Part shown: piece by piece, positions 1-11,326 of the stretch
Numbering within the stretch: the first letter of the stretch is position 1
Layout of the letters: each line of letters opens with the position of its first letter
DNA from: Mytilus trossulus
Lineage: Eukaryota > Mollusca > Bivalvia > Mytilida > Mytilidae
NCBI RefSeq assembly: GCF_036588685.1
Contig: NC_086376.1
Coordinates: 59,791,166-59,855,165 of the forward strand
Length of the DNA stretch: 64,000 nucleotides
Direction of reading: 5' to 3'
Notes under the pieces: generated by a model
What the model saw: the letters and a program-made list of their open reading frames with translations, nothing else
What the model was told of the DNA's origin: nothing
The model's database searches: none
Position numbers and translations under genes: made by a program

Positions 1-54
1 TTATAAGCTTCCATATTTGAAAATCCTGCATCCGCCCCACGAGATATTAGATAA

Positions 55-532
55 GATTGAAAATGGAAATGGGGAATATGTCAAAGAGACAACAACCCGA
101 CTTAAGAGCAGACAACAACCGAAGGCAACCAATGGGTCTTCAACGCAGCGAGAAAATCCCTCACCCAGATGTAGTCCTCAGCTAGCCCCAAAATAAAATT
201 GTGTTATAGTTCATTAAAAATGTATGTCACACTAAACTCCAAACATATAAATGAACTAAAATTAAAAAAAAAACAACATACAAGACTAACAAAGGCCAGA
301 TGCTCCTGACTTGAGAAAGGCGCAACTGAAAATGCAGCGGGGTTAAACATGTTTTGTGAGATCTCAACCCTCACCTATACCTCTAGCAAATGTAGAAAAA
401 AGAGACACATGGCAATACGCACAGAAAAACTCAGTTGAAAAGAAGTCCGAGTCCGATATCAGAATAGGCAACAACAGAAACCAAGCATAATGACATGTGA
501 TACATAAATGAACAACGGACCGACATGCCAGC
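55..532 (+). repeat. Dispersed mussel repeat R1, left part
   Basis: Non-coding dispersed repeat whose head reads GGAAATGGGGAATATGTCAA. Other copies or fragments are at 12,729-12,820, 16,828-17,235 and, inverted, 7,165-7,262. The copy is interrupted at 532 by the hAT element, and its continuation resumes at 4,234. I recognise the family as very common in mussel DNA, from memory. No coding function is visible. Confidence 0.8.
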
Positions 533-630
533 CAGGGCCGTAACTGGGGTTCGCTTTCAGGGGAGGCAGGGGTTTGGGGGCCGCCGATTGAGGACACCAA
601 GAAGGGGGGGTTCGGGTGGCGCAGCCCCCC

Positions 631-1028
631 GCCGATTTTTTTTCGAGTAAAATGGGTAAAAACTACCCGTTTTCTTTCGATTTCCCTTACTTTGAGAATC
701 ATTAGTATTGCTTGAATTTGGAAGCAATTTTTATGCATAATTAAACAAACTGAGATTGCTGTTTGGGTTCAGCTAAGGCTCCGTGTTGAAGACCGTACTT
801 TGACTTATAATTACTACCAACAAATACATTGTGACCGCCGATTTTTTCCTCTCAATAAAATGGCTTAATATGACCCGTTTTCCTTACTTTAAGACTCATT
901 AGTAATGCTTGAACCTGTAAGCAATATTTATGCAAACAAAACCGAGATTACTGTTCGGGATGTGATTAGGCTCTGTGTTGAAGACCGTATTTAAACATTT
1001 AATTGTAAACTTCAAATACACTGTGACT
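631..1028. repeat. 206-bp imperfect tandem duplication inside the hAT element
   Basis: Two diverged copies begin GCCGATTTTTT at 631 and 837. Each runs through a shared GAAGACCGTA motif and ends near AAATACAyTGTGAC. They lie between the left terminus and the 3' end of the transposase. Confidence 0.75.
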
Positions 1029-1085
1029 TGGATGGATAGTAACAGTCATCTCATTGGCACTCATACCACATCTTGTTATATTCAA
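1029..1085 (+). repeat. Fragment of common mussel SINE-like repeat (R2) end
   Basis: The motif CATTGGCACTCATACCACAT is the terminal part of a repeat seen again near 21,655, 30,250, 37,225 and 47,815. It is nested in the hAT element. Confidence 0.7.
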
Positions 1086-1136
1086 ATCCTTGATAAAAAC
1101 ATACAATTTTGGTTTTTGAAAATGTTTTATTTAAAT

Positions 1137-3038
1137 TTAATCAGCTGTAAACGCAAGGTGAATCTTCCTGTTTCCTGATAAATCCCATCTTCTAAGTACT
1201 GATTCAGCTCTAACTTGCCGTACAGCGTCATTCCGGTGAACATGCAGCAATGCTAATCCACATAGCCGATCTTCCGTCATTGTAGCTCTGCACCACGTCT
1301 TCAACCGTTGGAGAGCAGAGAAAGATCTCTCGCACGAACACGAGCCGACCGGCAGTGTAAGTAGCAACTTTAATACCAAATGGATATTTGGATATAACTC
1401 GGGGTCAGCATACAAAATTGCACCTGTTAGCGTCGTTACTAACGACAAGTTGTCTCTATGACATTTTGCCACCCATCTATGAACTTCTTGCCCAAAATCA
1501 TTTGGGTATGGCAAGTCAACCGAGTATTCTTGTTTCATTGCAGTGACCACCTCTTCTTTTATTTTTCCTACAAGCGATGGCACAAGGTAGTTTCCATAGA
1601 AAATTGCCTTCAGCTCTTCCGGGAATCTCGAATCCAAATGTGAAATGATATGATCAATAAACGGTAGAAAGTAGTTAACACGAAAATGCTCTTCGATGCT
1701 TTCGACTGGAGCATTTGCTCTGTGCCTTTGCCGTTGCGTGCTTCTTGGTTTTGTTGGTACCACATAATTTTCTGTTGCGATTGATGCGCTCCTCTCGTAA
1801 ATATCGTGAAACTTAGCATCGGAATCCGACCTTATTCCTTGAAATATTACCATAAGATCTCTAGCCTCCTGATGAGCTTTTACTAGATCACAAGCCTCAG
1901 ACTGAAGCAGAATGGACAACGGTCTGATATAGCCTAGGGTGTATTGTAACATTACTGTTACAAGGATGAAATCAAATTTAAGTAGCACTGCATGATATGA
2001 AGAAGCATCGGCTGCGGCCTGACCTTTAGAATTTGACTGTACATTTCAAGCACATTTAGGAGAGACTTATAGTGAGCCAAAAGCCAAGACAATGTGTCTA
2101 CCCTAGACGTCCATCTAGTCTCTGATAGTTTCGGCATCATGGTCTGTCTCATTGCAACTTCTCAGACTCTTCACAACGATCTCTGATAGCATCACGGATT
2201 TCTAGTTCACATAAATGAATAAATTCGTTCTGAACTTTTGGCGATAAATATTTGTGCTGTGAAGTCGACAAATGTATCTTCAGGACATCATCGAAATTTG
2301 CCTTCCAGTCAATAAAGTATTGGAAATTACCGTCTTCTTTTCCTTCATCTTTTAGCCAATTACCACGAAATGCAATGTTCATATGTCCTAATCTGATAAC
2401 TAAATCGATTATTGACATTAAGCAAGCTCGGTTTCTCTGAACTTTTTCCTGGTACGCTTTACTGATGCTTTCTGTGACTGGGATACTCTTTCCCTTGACT
2501 GTCATCAAAAACATTTCACTCTTTTCTTGGGACAATTGATGTCTCAGATTTTGAATGTTTTTCTAGCGCGCCTCGTTTGTCTCCTGTGGCATTTTTCCAA
2601 TCTCTAAAGCCAATAGTTACGAACTCTGGATGTGTTTCTGATACGGCAACCGGAAATGCAATACAACAGGCACAGAATACACTGTCATTTGATGGCGAAT
2701 AACGTAACCATGGACGTTTTTCTTCCCATTTAAGGTTATACCTTCTGCCCTTATCGTTCACAGGATATTCGAACTTCTTGTCCGGTTCCCATTTATGCTC
2801 CAAAATTTGTTTGCGTTCGTTTTCCGAAAGAGTTCTGTCGATGAATTTTATTGGATCTTCTTGATGGTGAAACGGCAAGGAAACGATGACTGAACCAGAT
2901 GATGTAGATGGAGTGTTCGTTAATATTGAAGTTAAATAAAGAAGGTTGGATGGGTTCTTCTGAGTCTTCGCGGCTACATGTAGTTTTACCGAAAAACGTC
3001 TCTAATTTAGACTGTTTAAACGACATTACTGCAAACAA
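1137..3038 (-). pseudogene. hAT transposase, TTF zinc finger + DUF4371 + hATC type, broken
   Basis: A DNA transposase of the hAT superfamily (ZMYM1-like architecture) that would cut and paste the surrounding element. Five overlapping frames carry it in order. 2,793-3,038 is a lysine-rich N-terminus; 2,516-2,878 has a TTF-type zinc-finger region with CACC and the RDWKNATG segment. 2,149-2,535 is the DUF4371 part, ending in RDRCEESEKLQ; 1,958-2,152 has the LSETRWTSR motif. 1,137-1,988 ends in the hAT dimerisation motif SCSCERSFSALQRLKTW. Frame shifts separate the pieces. Between RDRCEES and SETRW the family normally has roughly 150-200 residues, including the first catalytic aspartate (DETTD-type motif). 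Here the two are adjacent at about 2,150, so the catalytic core is deleted. The protein cannot be functional. Confidence 0.92.
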
Positions 3039-3454
3039 AAAAATATTATCTGTATAGAGAAATTTTTGTTAGAAATCAAACTGGTAAGTTAAAAAAAACA
3101 AGATCATAGAACGCAAGATATTTTTGTAACTAACTACATGGTTAACTACATTTGGCATTTACCATAAAGTTCTCGTGTGATCGAAAGAGGTACTGTCTGA
3201 CTAGACACAAACAGCAAATATGATCCAACAGCCCAGAACGAATTGTAACGTGTAACCAGGCCTTTATATCTTAAAAGAACGTTCCAGTAAATACTTGATC
3301 CAAGTTGTCCACAAACAAAACGTCAATACCAAAAACTATAACTATCTATGCTATGTACAATGAACCAAAATATATACACTAGCTCCTTGCCGATACAAAG
3401 TAAGAATGAACAATAAAACAATTATATATATACAAATATAATTATAACACAGCC

Positions 3455-3660
3455 TGTCCTCCTAATCAAACAATCTGTCCTATACGACAGTGCGGACTGG
3501 TACAGTGTGTTACTACCAGACAGTGCAGGCTGGTACAACTTGCCCTCCGAGTAGGACAGTCTGTTACTACCAGACAGTGTGGGCTGATACAACTTGTCCT
3601 CCGAGCGGAACAGTCTATAACTAACAAACAATGCGAACTGTGGGACAATCTGCTCTACCG
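3455..3660. repeat. 54-bp minisatellite, 3-4 diverged units
   Basis: Units begin TACTACCAGACAGTG at 3,511 and 3,565 (spacing 54 bp), with degenerate units before and after. It lies upstream of the transposase inside the hAT element. Confidence 0.8.
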
Positions 3661-4327
3661 ACTTTCAATGTTAGACCAACTTGTACCCAGTACAAGTTGT
3701 CCCCAGTACAAGTTGTCCTCTTAGCAATCTTACAGCTATGTATAAAAATACTGAAATAGGGACTGAAATTCAGAATTGTAAGGCCTTAGGCTATTTAATG
3801 ACAGGCTGTTCTGAATGAAATGTTTATAATATCTAAGGGAACAGTTCGCTGACTCTAGTCTGGTAGATCATTTTGTCTCTTTAAAACATTTGAATCTTGT
3901 TTATCATAAGTATGGCATTGGTAATCATTGGTTTATCTGGTCAATAATGTGTTTGACTTACCTTAACAAGTATTTTTTAAACTGCAACTTTTCCCCGGGA
4001 ATTATCATGATAATAAACAAACCAACGCCGGTTCATTTTCCATCAAATCTCCGGAAAATTACAGATTTATCACGCTGTTAAAAACTGTAACCTTGTGTAG
4101 TTTAACATATATACATTCAAGTTCTTCGTGTACATATTATCAATTTTTCATTTTATTACTTAAAAAAAAAATTTGTCTGAAAAATTTAGGGGAGGAAGTT
4201 GCCTCGCCTGCCTCATCAGTAGTTACGGCCCTGCCAGCTGCAGACCTCAATTAAACTGATTTAAAAAAAGATGTCTTCATCATATGAAAATCAAGTAAAA
4301 TCCGTACCGTTACGGGTTTAGTATCAT

Positions 4328-4539
4328 CAGAGACATATATACACATATGTGTATATATGTCAGAGGCGGATTTAGGGGGGGGGGGGGGGGGGGCAGGTGG
4401 CCCGGCCCCCCCCCTTTTTGGGAAAAATTTTGGTTGCTTATATAGGGAATCACTGAAGCGTGACTGGAGCGGGCCCCTCTTAGGTCAGTCAGTGGGCCCC
4501 ACTTATGAAAATTCCTGGATCCGCCACTGTATGTCTCTG
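4328..4539. mobile_element. Palindromic mini-element family A, copy 1 (split by a MITE)
   Basis: Removing the MITE at 4,361-4,529 and one TATGT copy leaves a perfect 38-bp palindrome, CAGAGACATATATACACAT plus its complement. The palindrome is flanked by the 7-bp direct repeat GTATCAT (4,321-4,327 and 4,540-4,546). The R1 repeat reads through a single GTATCAT when the insert is removed. Confidence 0.85.
4361..4529. mobile_element. 169-bp MITE with CAGNGGCGGAT termini
   Basis: Termini CAGAGGCGGAT and ATCCGCCACTG form an inverted repeat with one mismatch. The interior is a G-run followed by a C-run and is non-coding. A TATGT duplication (4,356-4,360 and 4,530-4,534) flanks it. It is inserted in the right arm of the family A palindrome. 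I recognise the family as common in molluscs. Confidence 0.85.
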
Positions 4540-4745
4540 GTATCATACATCATAAAATCAATGGACAGAACATAAACTGTATCATGCCAACAACTGTTTA
4601 TAGAATAAATGTGTTTATTTCCGATGCAAAGACATATGAGTGAATCAATATTTATTTAATACCAAAATATGCAATCCTTAATGAACTGTCAACAGTATCG
4701 TAACTATATCCTTTCTAAGTCTATTTAAAGGTTTGAAATCAAGTG

Positions 4746-5010
4746 AGAGGACATTTGCCACATCTCAGCAAGGTCCGCAGTGACTGTCTTTCCAACTCGT
4801 CCAGAAAGCATTCTTTTCAATGGTGAATAAAACTATTAGCAAATTGAATTAAGAATATATATATAAGTACGTCTGAGTCAGTGACAACTCTACAACAGAT
4901 GTATCCATCGGATCGCCATCAATGATGGTGATACATGGCTGTGTACATAATGTATATACAACTCGTCTAAACATCAACCCAACAATGTTATATATATATA
5001 CAAAAATCAA
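4746..5010. other. Unassigned AT-rich intergenic DNA
   Basis: No gene, inverted repeat or tandem repeat seen. Confidence 0.4.
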
Positions 5011-5021
5011 TTAAGTGTAAG

Positions 5022-5057
5022 CAGAGACATATAATACAATTGTATTATATGTCTCTG
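5022..5057. mobile_element. Palindromic mini-element family A, copy 2
   Basis: A perfect 36-bp palindrome, CAGAGACATATAATACAA plus its complement. It is flanked by the exact 7-bp direct repeat GTGTAAG (5,015-5,021 and 5,058-5,064), consistent with target-site duplication. Confidence 0.85.
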
Positions 5058-5500
5058 GTGTAAGTTATACTAAAATCACAAACAAGAAAGTCAAAAGATT
5101 TTTTTTGTACTAGACCTTACACTTTCAGCATATTTTCATGGTTCACTCGGGTTGTGATTGTTTGACAATTGTAATATTTTATTACATGATTCCCCCTTCC
5201 CCCGTTTTTATAAGTATAAATAGAACATTTGTATTGCTGTATAGTATCATTCATCCGACATTGACTAGTTTTTCATATGTCAGTGGTCAACATCAAGTCT
5301 TGGTCCTTTGATTCTACCTAAGAATAATTATTATCTTAGATAATTGTTTTACATCAAAAGTGTCTATCCTTTTATAATTTTCTAGATAATAAGCAACACA
5401 CAACATGTTGGTAAAAAATTGTCAAAAAGGAGCAAAAACTCCATTAATGAATTGACTGATGATTTCAGCAATGTTCATTTATTTGTTGATCTTGTTTTGC

Positions 5501-6372
5501 CGGTCCTACTAACATGCGCCCGAGAGCACCCGGGAAAAGAAAAAGCGCCCGAAAAAGGGAAATTAGCGCCCAGAGGAGAAAATTATAAATAAGAATAAAA
5601 TTTTATAACACTATTTTTTTTCTTTAAATATAGATAAGAGTATATAGAAGAATCATGCGGAACGATATTGTCCTCGATCAAAATGTATATTTTGTTATTT
5701 GAAAATAACCAGTGCCAGAGGTGTAATATTTTTGCAACTGCATGATGAATACTTTCTTATTCAGATACTGATACAGATTTGGTATATCTTTTTATAAAGC
5801 TAAAACTGTTGCAATGGCTATGCGTATCAGGGTTTTAATGCAAAGTTTTAAATTTACACCAAACTCCTGCTCTTTATCCCTGTGTTTTAACTACGGTACA
5901 TGTATAGTACTGCTTTATTATGTGTAACTCTTTTAATTTTGATTAAATTAATATTTATCTGTGACTTGAATTTAAGTGTTTTTTTTAAACATTTTTCATG
6001 TTGATATCGTTTTTTAAAAACATGTCTTTTGACGTCTTACATTTTATAAATCTTCCGCATTAACTGTGATCCAGTATTGTTTGTCTCACGAAACAGTATT
6101 CATATATTATTGTTAAAATTGAAACATTCATACTTGTTTTTGTGCTGTTTTACAAATAAATGTCGATTATCTGAATTTGCAAATAACTTGTCTAAAATTA
6201 AAAAAAAAATCAATGTTCACAACTGATTTCATCGACACAAAGTTGTCTCATGCCAATAAAATATTTTTTTATATATTCCCCGGGCGCTATTTTATCTTCT
6301 CCAGGCGCTTTTTCTTTTCCAAGGGCGCTTTAACTTCAACCAGGTGCTCCCAGGCGCATTTTAGTAGGACCC
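5501..6372. mobile_element. Non-autonomous hAT-like element, 872 bp
   Basis: Inverted termini of ~80-95 bp read GGTCCTACTAACATGCGCC on the left and the near-complement ending AGTAGGACC on the right. The arms contain repeated GCGCCC/GGGCGC blocks. It is flanked by the exact 8-bp direct repeat TGTTTTGC (5,493-5,500 and 6,373-6,380). The interior is AT-rich with no transposase. Confidence 0.88.
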
Positions 6373-6439
6373 TGTTTTGCTAATCAATTTTGCTATTTTA
6401 AAAAAAGTGTTTGTCGATCTTTTATAGTTGAAGTTCTCA

Positions 6440-7020
6440 GATATCACAGGCCAAAATAAAGGCTCTCAAGAGCCTGCATGCTCACCTTGGTCTATGGGTG
6501 TATCAAACAAAGGACACCCTCCAACATTGTAGACGAGAATAGACCATGACAAAAATCTCTAGTTTGTCGATCTTGTATAACTGATTTTTAAGTCTGTTTA
6601 TTATGTTTAACTTATCAACAGATCTGGTCTAGCTGATAATTTTTGTGATGAAGAGTGTTAACAGGAAAAGGTTTATCTATAAATATCATTGATTTCATGA
6701 TTAAAAGGCAAAAAATTAAAAACAAAGTCGTAAAATTTGTCTTTTATGGACAATAACTCCTATAAGAATTCGTCTAACATTTCAATTTACGTATAGTTAG
6801 ACAATTGGCAGAGCCCATTATTCTGAACATATCTTTTCCTTTCAGATTTTCTCTATTTATAACAGTTCCAAAAATAATAATAGACAAAACTTGCTTTTTC
6901 CCCATTGTTCTTTTTTTAGCAATGACAGCTATGTTGCTTAGAAGCAGGGTTATCTGACATGTGTTTTAACTAGATACCTTTATGATGTTTGTGGCCAAAG
7001 TCACAGTACTTTCAGAGATT
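6440..7020 (+). repeat. Dispersed mussel repeat with GCTCTCAAGAGCC head
   Basis: The head GGCTCTCAAGAGCCTGCATG is a short palindrome that I recall as the start of a common mussel repeat. The rest is non-coding and ends near GGTTACAAACAAGAG. Extent is approximate. Confidence 0.5.
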
Positions 7021-7029
7021 TTTGTAAAG

Positions 7030-7700
7030 GTTACAAACAAGAGTGCACAAACTGAAATGTCTCGCCTTCTCTACTTATCATTGATATTATGTTGATAGTC
7101 CTAAATATAAAGCTTAATTAAGACTGTCACAGAAACTTAACATTAACCAAGAAAACTAAAAATTCTCGCTACATTGAAGACCTGTTGGTGACCTTCTGCT
7201 GTTTCCTGTTCTATGGTTGGGTTGTTGTCTTTGACATATTCCCCATTGTCATTCTCAATTTTATTGACCCGCAATGAACCATGAAAATGAGGTCAAGGTC
7301 AGATGAAACATACCAGGCATGCATGCACAGCTAATAACTCTTCCTTAAAACACATAAAGTTGACCTATTGCTTATGGTTAAAGAAAAACAAACAAAGCAC
7401 AATAACTTAACACTCAGCAATGTACTGTGAAAATGAGGTCAAGGTCAAATAAAACCTGTGCAACTTACATATAGATCATAAAATATTTCCAAACAAATTG
7501 CATAAAGTATAAGAAAAAAAGACCAAAACTCAAAAACTTAACTTTGACCACAGAACCTTGAAAATGAGGTCAGGGTCAGATGACAACTGCCAGCTAGACA
7601 TGTTCAATTCACAATTATTTCATAGACTAAATATACAGTATAAGAAAATCAGACAATAACACAAAAACTTAACTACACTGATCCATGAAAACGATTTTTT
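7030..7700 (+). repeat. Tandem-module repeat R3 (head plus ~130-147-bp units)
   Basis: A head segment (acaagagtgcac…tgaaatgtctc) is followed by units beginning GAACCATGAAAATGAGGTCA at about 7,275, 7,422, 7,553 and 7,681. A longer copy is at 22,735-23,620 and a head-only copy at 16,705-16,815. Each unit start resembles an orphan nuclear receptor site (TCAAGGTCA). Non-coding. Confidence 0.8.
7165..7262 (-). repeat. Inverted R1 head fragment nested in R3
   Basis: The complement of the R1 head (tgacatattccccattgtcattctcaatt) splits the R3 head from its first unit. Confidence 0.7.
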
Positions 7701-7740
7701 TCAATAAAAAAGAAGGTATTTTTTTGGTCAGTTATATTAA

Positions 7741-7850
7741 TCAATGAGAGAAAGATTTCTCCTAGAAGAAATTTAAAGGTCCCAGTGAATAAACTACACA
7801 GAGAACAATAGCTATTGTATTTATTCAATTGGACAATATGACTGCCAAAA
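7741..7850 (+). repeat. Short dispersed repeat shared with 28,488-28,598
   Basis: Both segments share GAATAAACTACACAGAGAAC and AATAGCTATTGTATTT with nearly identical surroundings. Function unknown. Confidence 0.7.
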
Positions 7851-7904
7851 GTTTAAATGGACAGGTAACTATCAGGTGAATCTTTGGAAAAGTATGATTG
7901 GGTT

Positions 7905-7976
7905 CGCAATAACTATAATCCAAATTCAGACCTGTATCAAGTGCTAATGTTGTGTTAATTTTTGCCCCAACTGTTG
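7905..7976 (+). repeat. Repeat R4, left part (split by composite element)
   Basis: It matches the reverse complement of 11,752-11,875 (TTTGCCCCAACTGTTC core). Its continuation, TGTTCAGGGTTGGATCTC, is found after the inserted element at 10,188. Confidence 0.75.
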
Positions 7977-8440
7977 GTCCGAGACCACCATTGTCGTCCC
8001 TTGATTTTCTTGATTTTCTTTTCGTTGTTCACAAATATAGTCCCTAGTGTTGACAGTGGGTTACTTGCTATTAATTTTTATACCCCTTCCAAATTTATTT
8101 CTCCATGTTCAATGCCTCAAATTGCAAGGAGGGGGATGAAATTACACTGTAAAAAAATTGGGGTCCAGAATTTTAAAGGAAAGTAGTGATTTGGTCCAGC
8201 TGAAAAAGGTTGAAAATGAGCACTTCGGAAGCTGTCAAAAGATTTCAAGACGCCCTAAACATAAAATTGTCCATATTTTGAGTTAGAGGCGATGAAGTTT
8301 TCTATAACTTTGATATAATTTGTCCCAAAAGTAGTACAACACACTGTAAAAGTTTCTTTGAGAAAGCGCAGGTGGGATTTTTTTTATTTTCATTTATGTT
8401 CTAAAAGAAATGCACTACGAATTAATTGTGTTCTCGGACC
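7977..8440 (+). repeat. Terminal direct repeat 1 of the composite element
   Basis: Near-identical to 9,739-10,187. Bounded by GGTCCGAGA and TCTCGGACC. Confidence 0.85.
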
Positions 8441-9738
8441 CAAGAGGTGAAATCTGCAAATATAGAATTTGTACTCTGTCAACTTCCCTAAATGATTTGA
8501 TGGTGTCAACTTGTTAAATAGCATAAAACTTAAGGATTTAAACTTTTATTTTATAGATTTTCTACAAATATGACCAATTTTGGCATTTTATGGTCAAAAT
8601 AGGCATTTTATAACTTTTTCAATATTGATGCATAAATGGCATCCTGACTTTCTATCTGACAGGTTTTCATGTGTCAATATTTGTGTTTCTATGCCTTTAT
8701 CTGCTTCTTTTACTTATTTATGAACTCTGAATCTACAGAAAAGAAGTTTATCTCAGACAAAATGTGCCAAATGAGTTGTATAAATGACCCTTGTCTAACG
8801 CCTTGTTTGGATGAAGTCAATAGTGGGGAGCTTGGTATATAAAATGTGATGTCCATATTAGAGACCTCACTAAATTTGTATTAAATGCACTTTACAATGT
8901 CTATTGTACCTGTCCCATTTCACAAAATATATTTCTTTTCTTCTGTAGGATAGCAAGTGGTTTAAATATAAGCCTGTTGAGAATAAATTGCATGCAAGTT
9001 TTTCCCTAAAAAGGCAAAAATCTTTATATCAGCCCATACTGCTTTTAAGAAAAGTTAATTGCAAGAGTCTTTTTGTGCTCAGATTTGTTGTATCATGTCA
9101 CATGAGTATAGAAATGATAAAAAAGACACAAATTTTTATTTCTTATAGCCTCAATATGCATTTTTTAATGTAAATATGTGGCACGGCCTAAATTGACCCT
9201 AATTTTTTTCCAGTCTTACTTGGCCTAAGACCCTTTTATACTAATATAATATGTTATTTGTAACTTTTCTTTCCATTTAAAGTACTTTCAATACATATGT
9301 AAGGATTATTTATTACCAAAAAGCTTCACCAATTTAAAATTGCTGGAAAAAAATACATCTTCATGTAAGGCCCCCCTTCTTTGAAAAACCTAAATTTTTA
9401 GGCGCAGGCTCATATAAATTTGACTTTTGAATAATTATGCCAAGTCTGATAAATCAAATGAGTACTCTATTGCTTTAAGTACATGATAAGTTATATATTA
9501 AGGCATTTAAAAAGTATATTTTTGCAATATTTTAATTTTTAAAGCCCCAAATGTTGATAATTGAAATTTTTCAATTTTAACGTCAAAATTTTACACGCAA
9601 AGATGAGTATAGAACTCAACTTAATGTCTTTAATATACATCCTATTGTCATGAAACTGTGTAAGCAGTGTTATAATACATTAAGCTTTGTTCATACCAAG
9701 TTTTTTTAAGATTTGTTAACTCTTTCTACCCTATTAGG

Positions 9739-10187
9739 TTCGAGACCACCATTGTCGTCCCTTGATTTTCGTTGTTCACAAATATAGTCCCTAGTGTTGA
9801 CAGTGGGTTACTTGCTATTAATTTGTATACCCCTTCCAAATTTATTTCTCCATGTTCAATGCCTCATATTGCAAGGAGGGGGATGAAATTACACTGTAAA
9901 AAAATTTGGGTCCAGAATTTTAAAGGAAAGTAGTGATTTGGTCTAGCTGAAAAAGGTTGAAAATGAGCACTTCGGAAGCTGTCAAAAGATTTCAAGACGT
10001 CCTAAACATAAAATTGTCCATATTTTGAGTTAGAGGCGATGAAGTTTTCTATAAATTTGATATAATTTGTCCCAAAAGTAGTACAACACACTGTAAAAGT
10101 TTCTTTGAGAAAGCGCAGGTGGGATTTTTTTTATTTTCATTTATGTTCTAAAAGAAATGCACTACGAATTAATTGTGTTCTCGGACC
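9739..10187 (+). repeat. Terminal direct repeat 2 of the composite element
   Basis: Second copy of the 7,977-8,440 module. Its left end is slightly altered (GGTTCGAGA), its right end is TCTCGGACC. Confidence 0.85.
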
Positions 10188-10500
10188 TGTTCAGGGTTGG
10201 ATCTCTGCAGTCATATCCATCAGGGCTCAGCGATTATTGGTTATTATTTCCAATATTATAATAGATAGAGAAAAAACTGTAAACAGCAAAGTTTAAAATA
10301 TTATTTGAACCCATTTTTTTGCCCCTCATTCTTAGTCAATTGGAACCATAACCCCAAAATCTATCCAATTTTTCCTTTTGAGGTTATAAACCTTGTGTAT
10401 AAATGTAATGCATTTCTATATAACTAAACTAAAGTTATTGTCCAGAAGCAAACTGTCTTCAGACAACGATGACAACGTGATACCAATACCACATTTTTTT
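10188..10500 (+). repeat. Repeat R4, right part, followed by GGCCCC-type repeat
   Basis: 10,188-10,245 resumes R4. From about 10,310 (TTTTTTGCCCCTCATTC) the sequence matches a family seen again at 13,480-13,630 and 13,911-14,210, with shared blocks such as CATTTCTATATAACTAAACT. Confidence 0.6.
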
Positions 10501-10504
10501 TCTC

Positions 10505-10695
10505 CAATTAGATGGCGTCCAGACTAAAATACACACTAAACAAAGCTACACATAATAGAGCCCATGTCATATAATTTGTTTATTTTAGACATTCTATAAT
10601 TTGGATATAAATGTTTAACTTTGTTGTAAATCTAATATGAGAATTTTTATCAAAACGTTCAACATGAATTTGACAGCCATGTCCCTATAATACAC
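10505..10695 (+). repeat. Diverged fragment of the 12,270-13,045 element
   Basis: It shares an ordered series of blocks with 12,870-13,040 (ATTAGATGGC, CCATGTC, ATATGAGAATTT, AACATGAATTTG). It represents the right half only, without an intact terminus. Confidence 0.65.
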
Positions 10696-10792
10696 TAAAA
10701 CGGAGATCTTAAAACACATTTGACAGGAAAAGAAAGGTTTTGAAATAAACAGCATAAAAACTAGAGTTGTGTATTTTTTATTTGCTACAGTG

Positions 10793-10861
10793 TCAGTCTG
10801 GTATTGAACTAAGAACTTGCACCACCATATCACTTATATCTTCCTGCATGAACATCTTCAT
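10793..10861 (-). CDS. NOC3L: NOC3L-like exon 16 (terminal, putative)
   Basis: The acceptor TTGTAG precedes 22 codons ending IPD and a TGA (10,793-10,795). It joins E15 in phase 0. The match to the family C-terminus is weak (FMQEDISDMV region), so this terminal exon is less certain than the rest. Confidence 0.6.
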   Translation of the reverse strand: MKMFMQEDISDMVVQVLSSIPD

Positions 10862-11326
10862 CTACAATAAAAAGTAGAATTAAATAAAAGGTCAAATTAT
10901 ATTATAATTTTTTTTTCTGAAACCTCATCAATATTAACATCAAAATTTATGAATTCTCTAAATTGCTTTTCATATGATTTAAATAAAATATTACACTAGG
11001 AAGAAATGTATCGTGTTACTAAATCCATGCTTCTTTCACTTTCATTACTTTCACAACATGACATTTTTGAATGATGACACAAACTGATTTTTTATGGACT
11101 GCAGATGTTGGGTATTTTATTTCAGACAAATCAGTTTCTTTCCTGAAATGTCCAGAGATATATAATCACACGTAACCATACCTGCAGTTTATTTCATGTG
11201 ACAAAAATATAAGTTGAAGATAATTTTTGGCAAGACAGTTTTCACAAGTACAAGCACACTTTTCTCGGGATGAGAGTAATCATTGTAAAAATAAACACTA
11301 CACAAATTTATTTTTAAAACATTTAC

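Larger units (their letters stand above)
533..4233 (-). mobile_element. hAT DNA transposon with decayed transposase
   Basis: The element is bounded by perfect 13-bp terminal inverted repeats, CAGGGCCGTAACT at 533-545 and its complement at 4,221-4,233. It sits inside repeat R1, so the pre-insertion site can be read from the flanks (…catgccagctgcag…). Only CCAGC (528-532 and 4,234-4,238) is duplicated, rather than the 8 bp usual for hAT. The transposase lies on the minus strand at 1,137-3,038. The right part of the element holds a 54-bp minisatellite, and the left part holds a 206-bp tandem duplication and a SINE fragment. Confidence 0.9.
4234..4745 (+). repeat. Dispersed repeat R1, right part
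   Basis: Continuation of the R1 copy interrupted by the hAT element (pre-insertion join catgccagc/tgcagacc). It is further interrupted by a palindromic element at 4,328-4,539 and by the MITE nested in that. The right boundary is uncertain. Confidence 0.7.
7977..10187. mobile_element. Composite repeat element with ~455-bp terminal direct repeats and GGTCCGAGA ends
   Basis: The outer ends are GGTCCGAGA and TCTCGGACC, and TGTT is duplicated outside them (7,973-7,976 and 10,188-10,191). It splits repeat R4 cleanly. The terminal modules 7,977-8,440 and 9,739-10,187 are direct copies that differ mainly by a short deletion (TTGATTTTCT). Module 1 itself begins GGTCCGAGA and ends TCTCGGACC. The ~1.3-kb interior has no long open frame. 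LTR hallmarks (TG...CA ends, primer site, purine tract) are absent, so a composite of two MITE copies is more likely. Confidence 0.7.

Noticed and set aside
3422..3648. Two ~60-70-residue serine-rich minus-strand frames
   Set aside because: They are translations of the 54-bp minisatellite inside the hAT element.
7977..10187. LTR retrotransposon
   Set aside because: Direct terminal repeats and a 4-bp duplication fit, but the ends are GG...CC, and no primer-binding site, purine tract or gag/pol frame is present.
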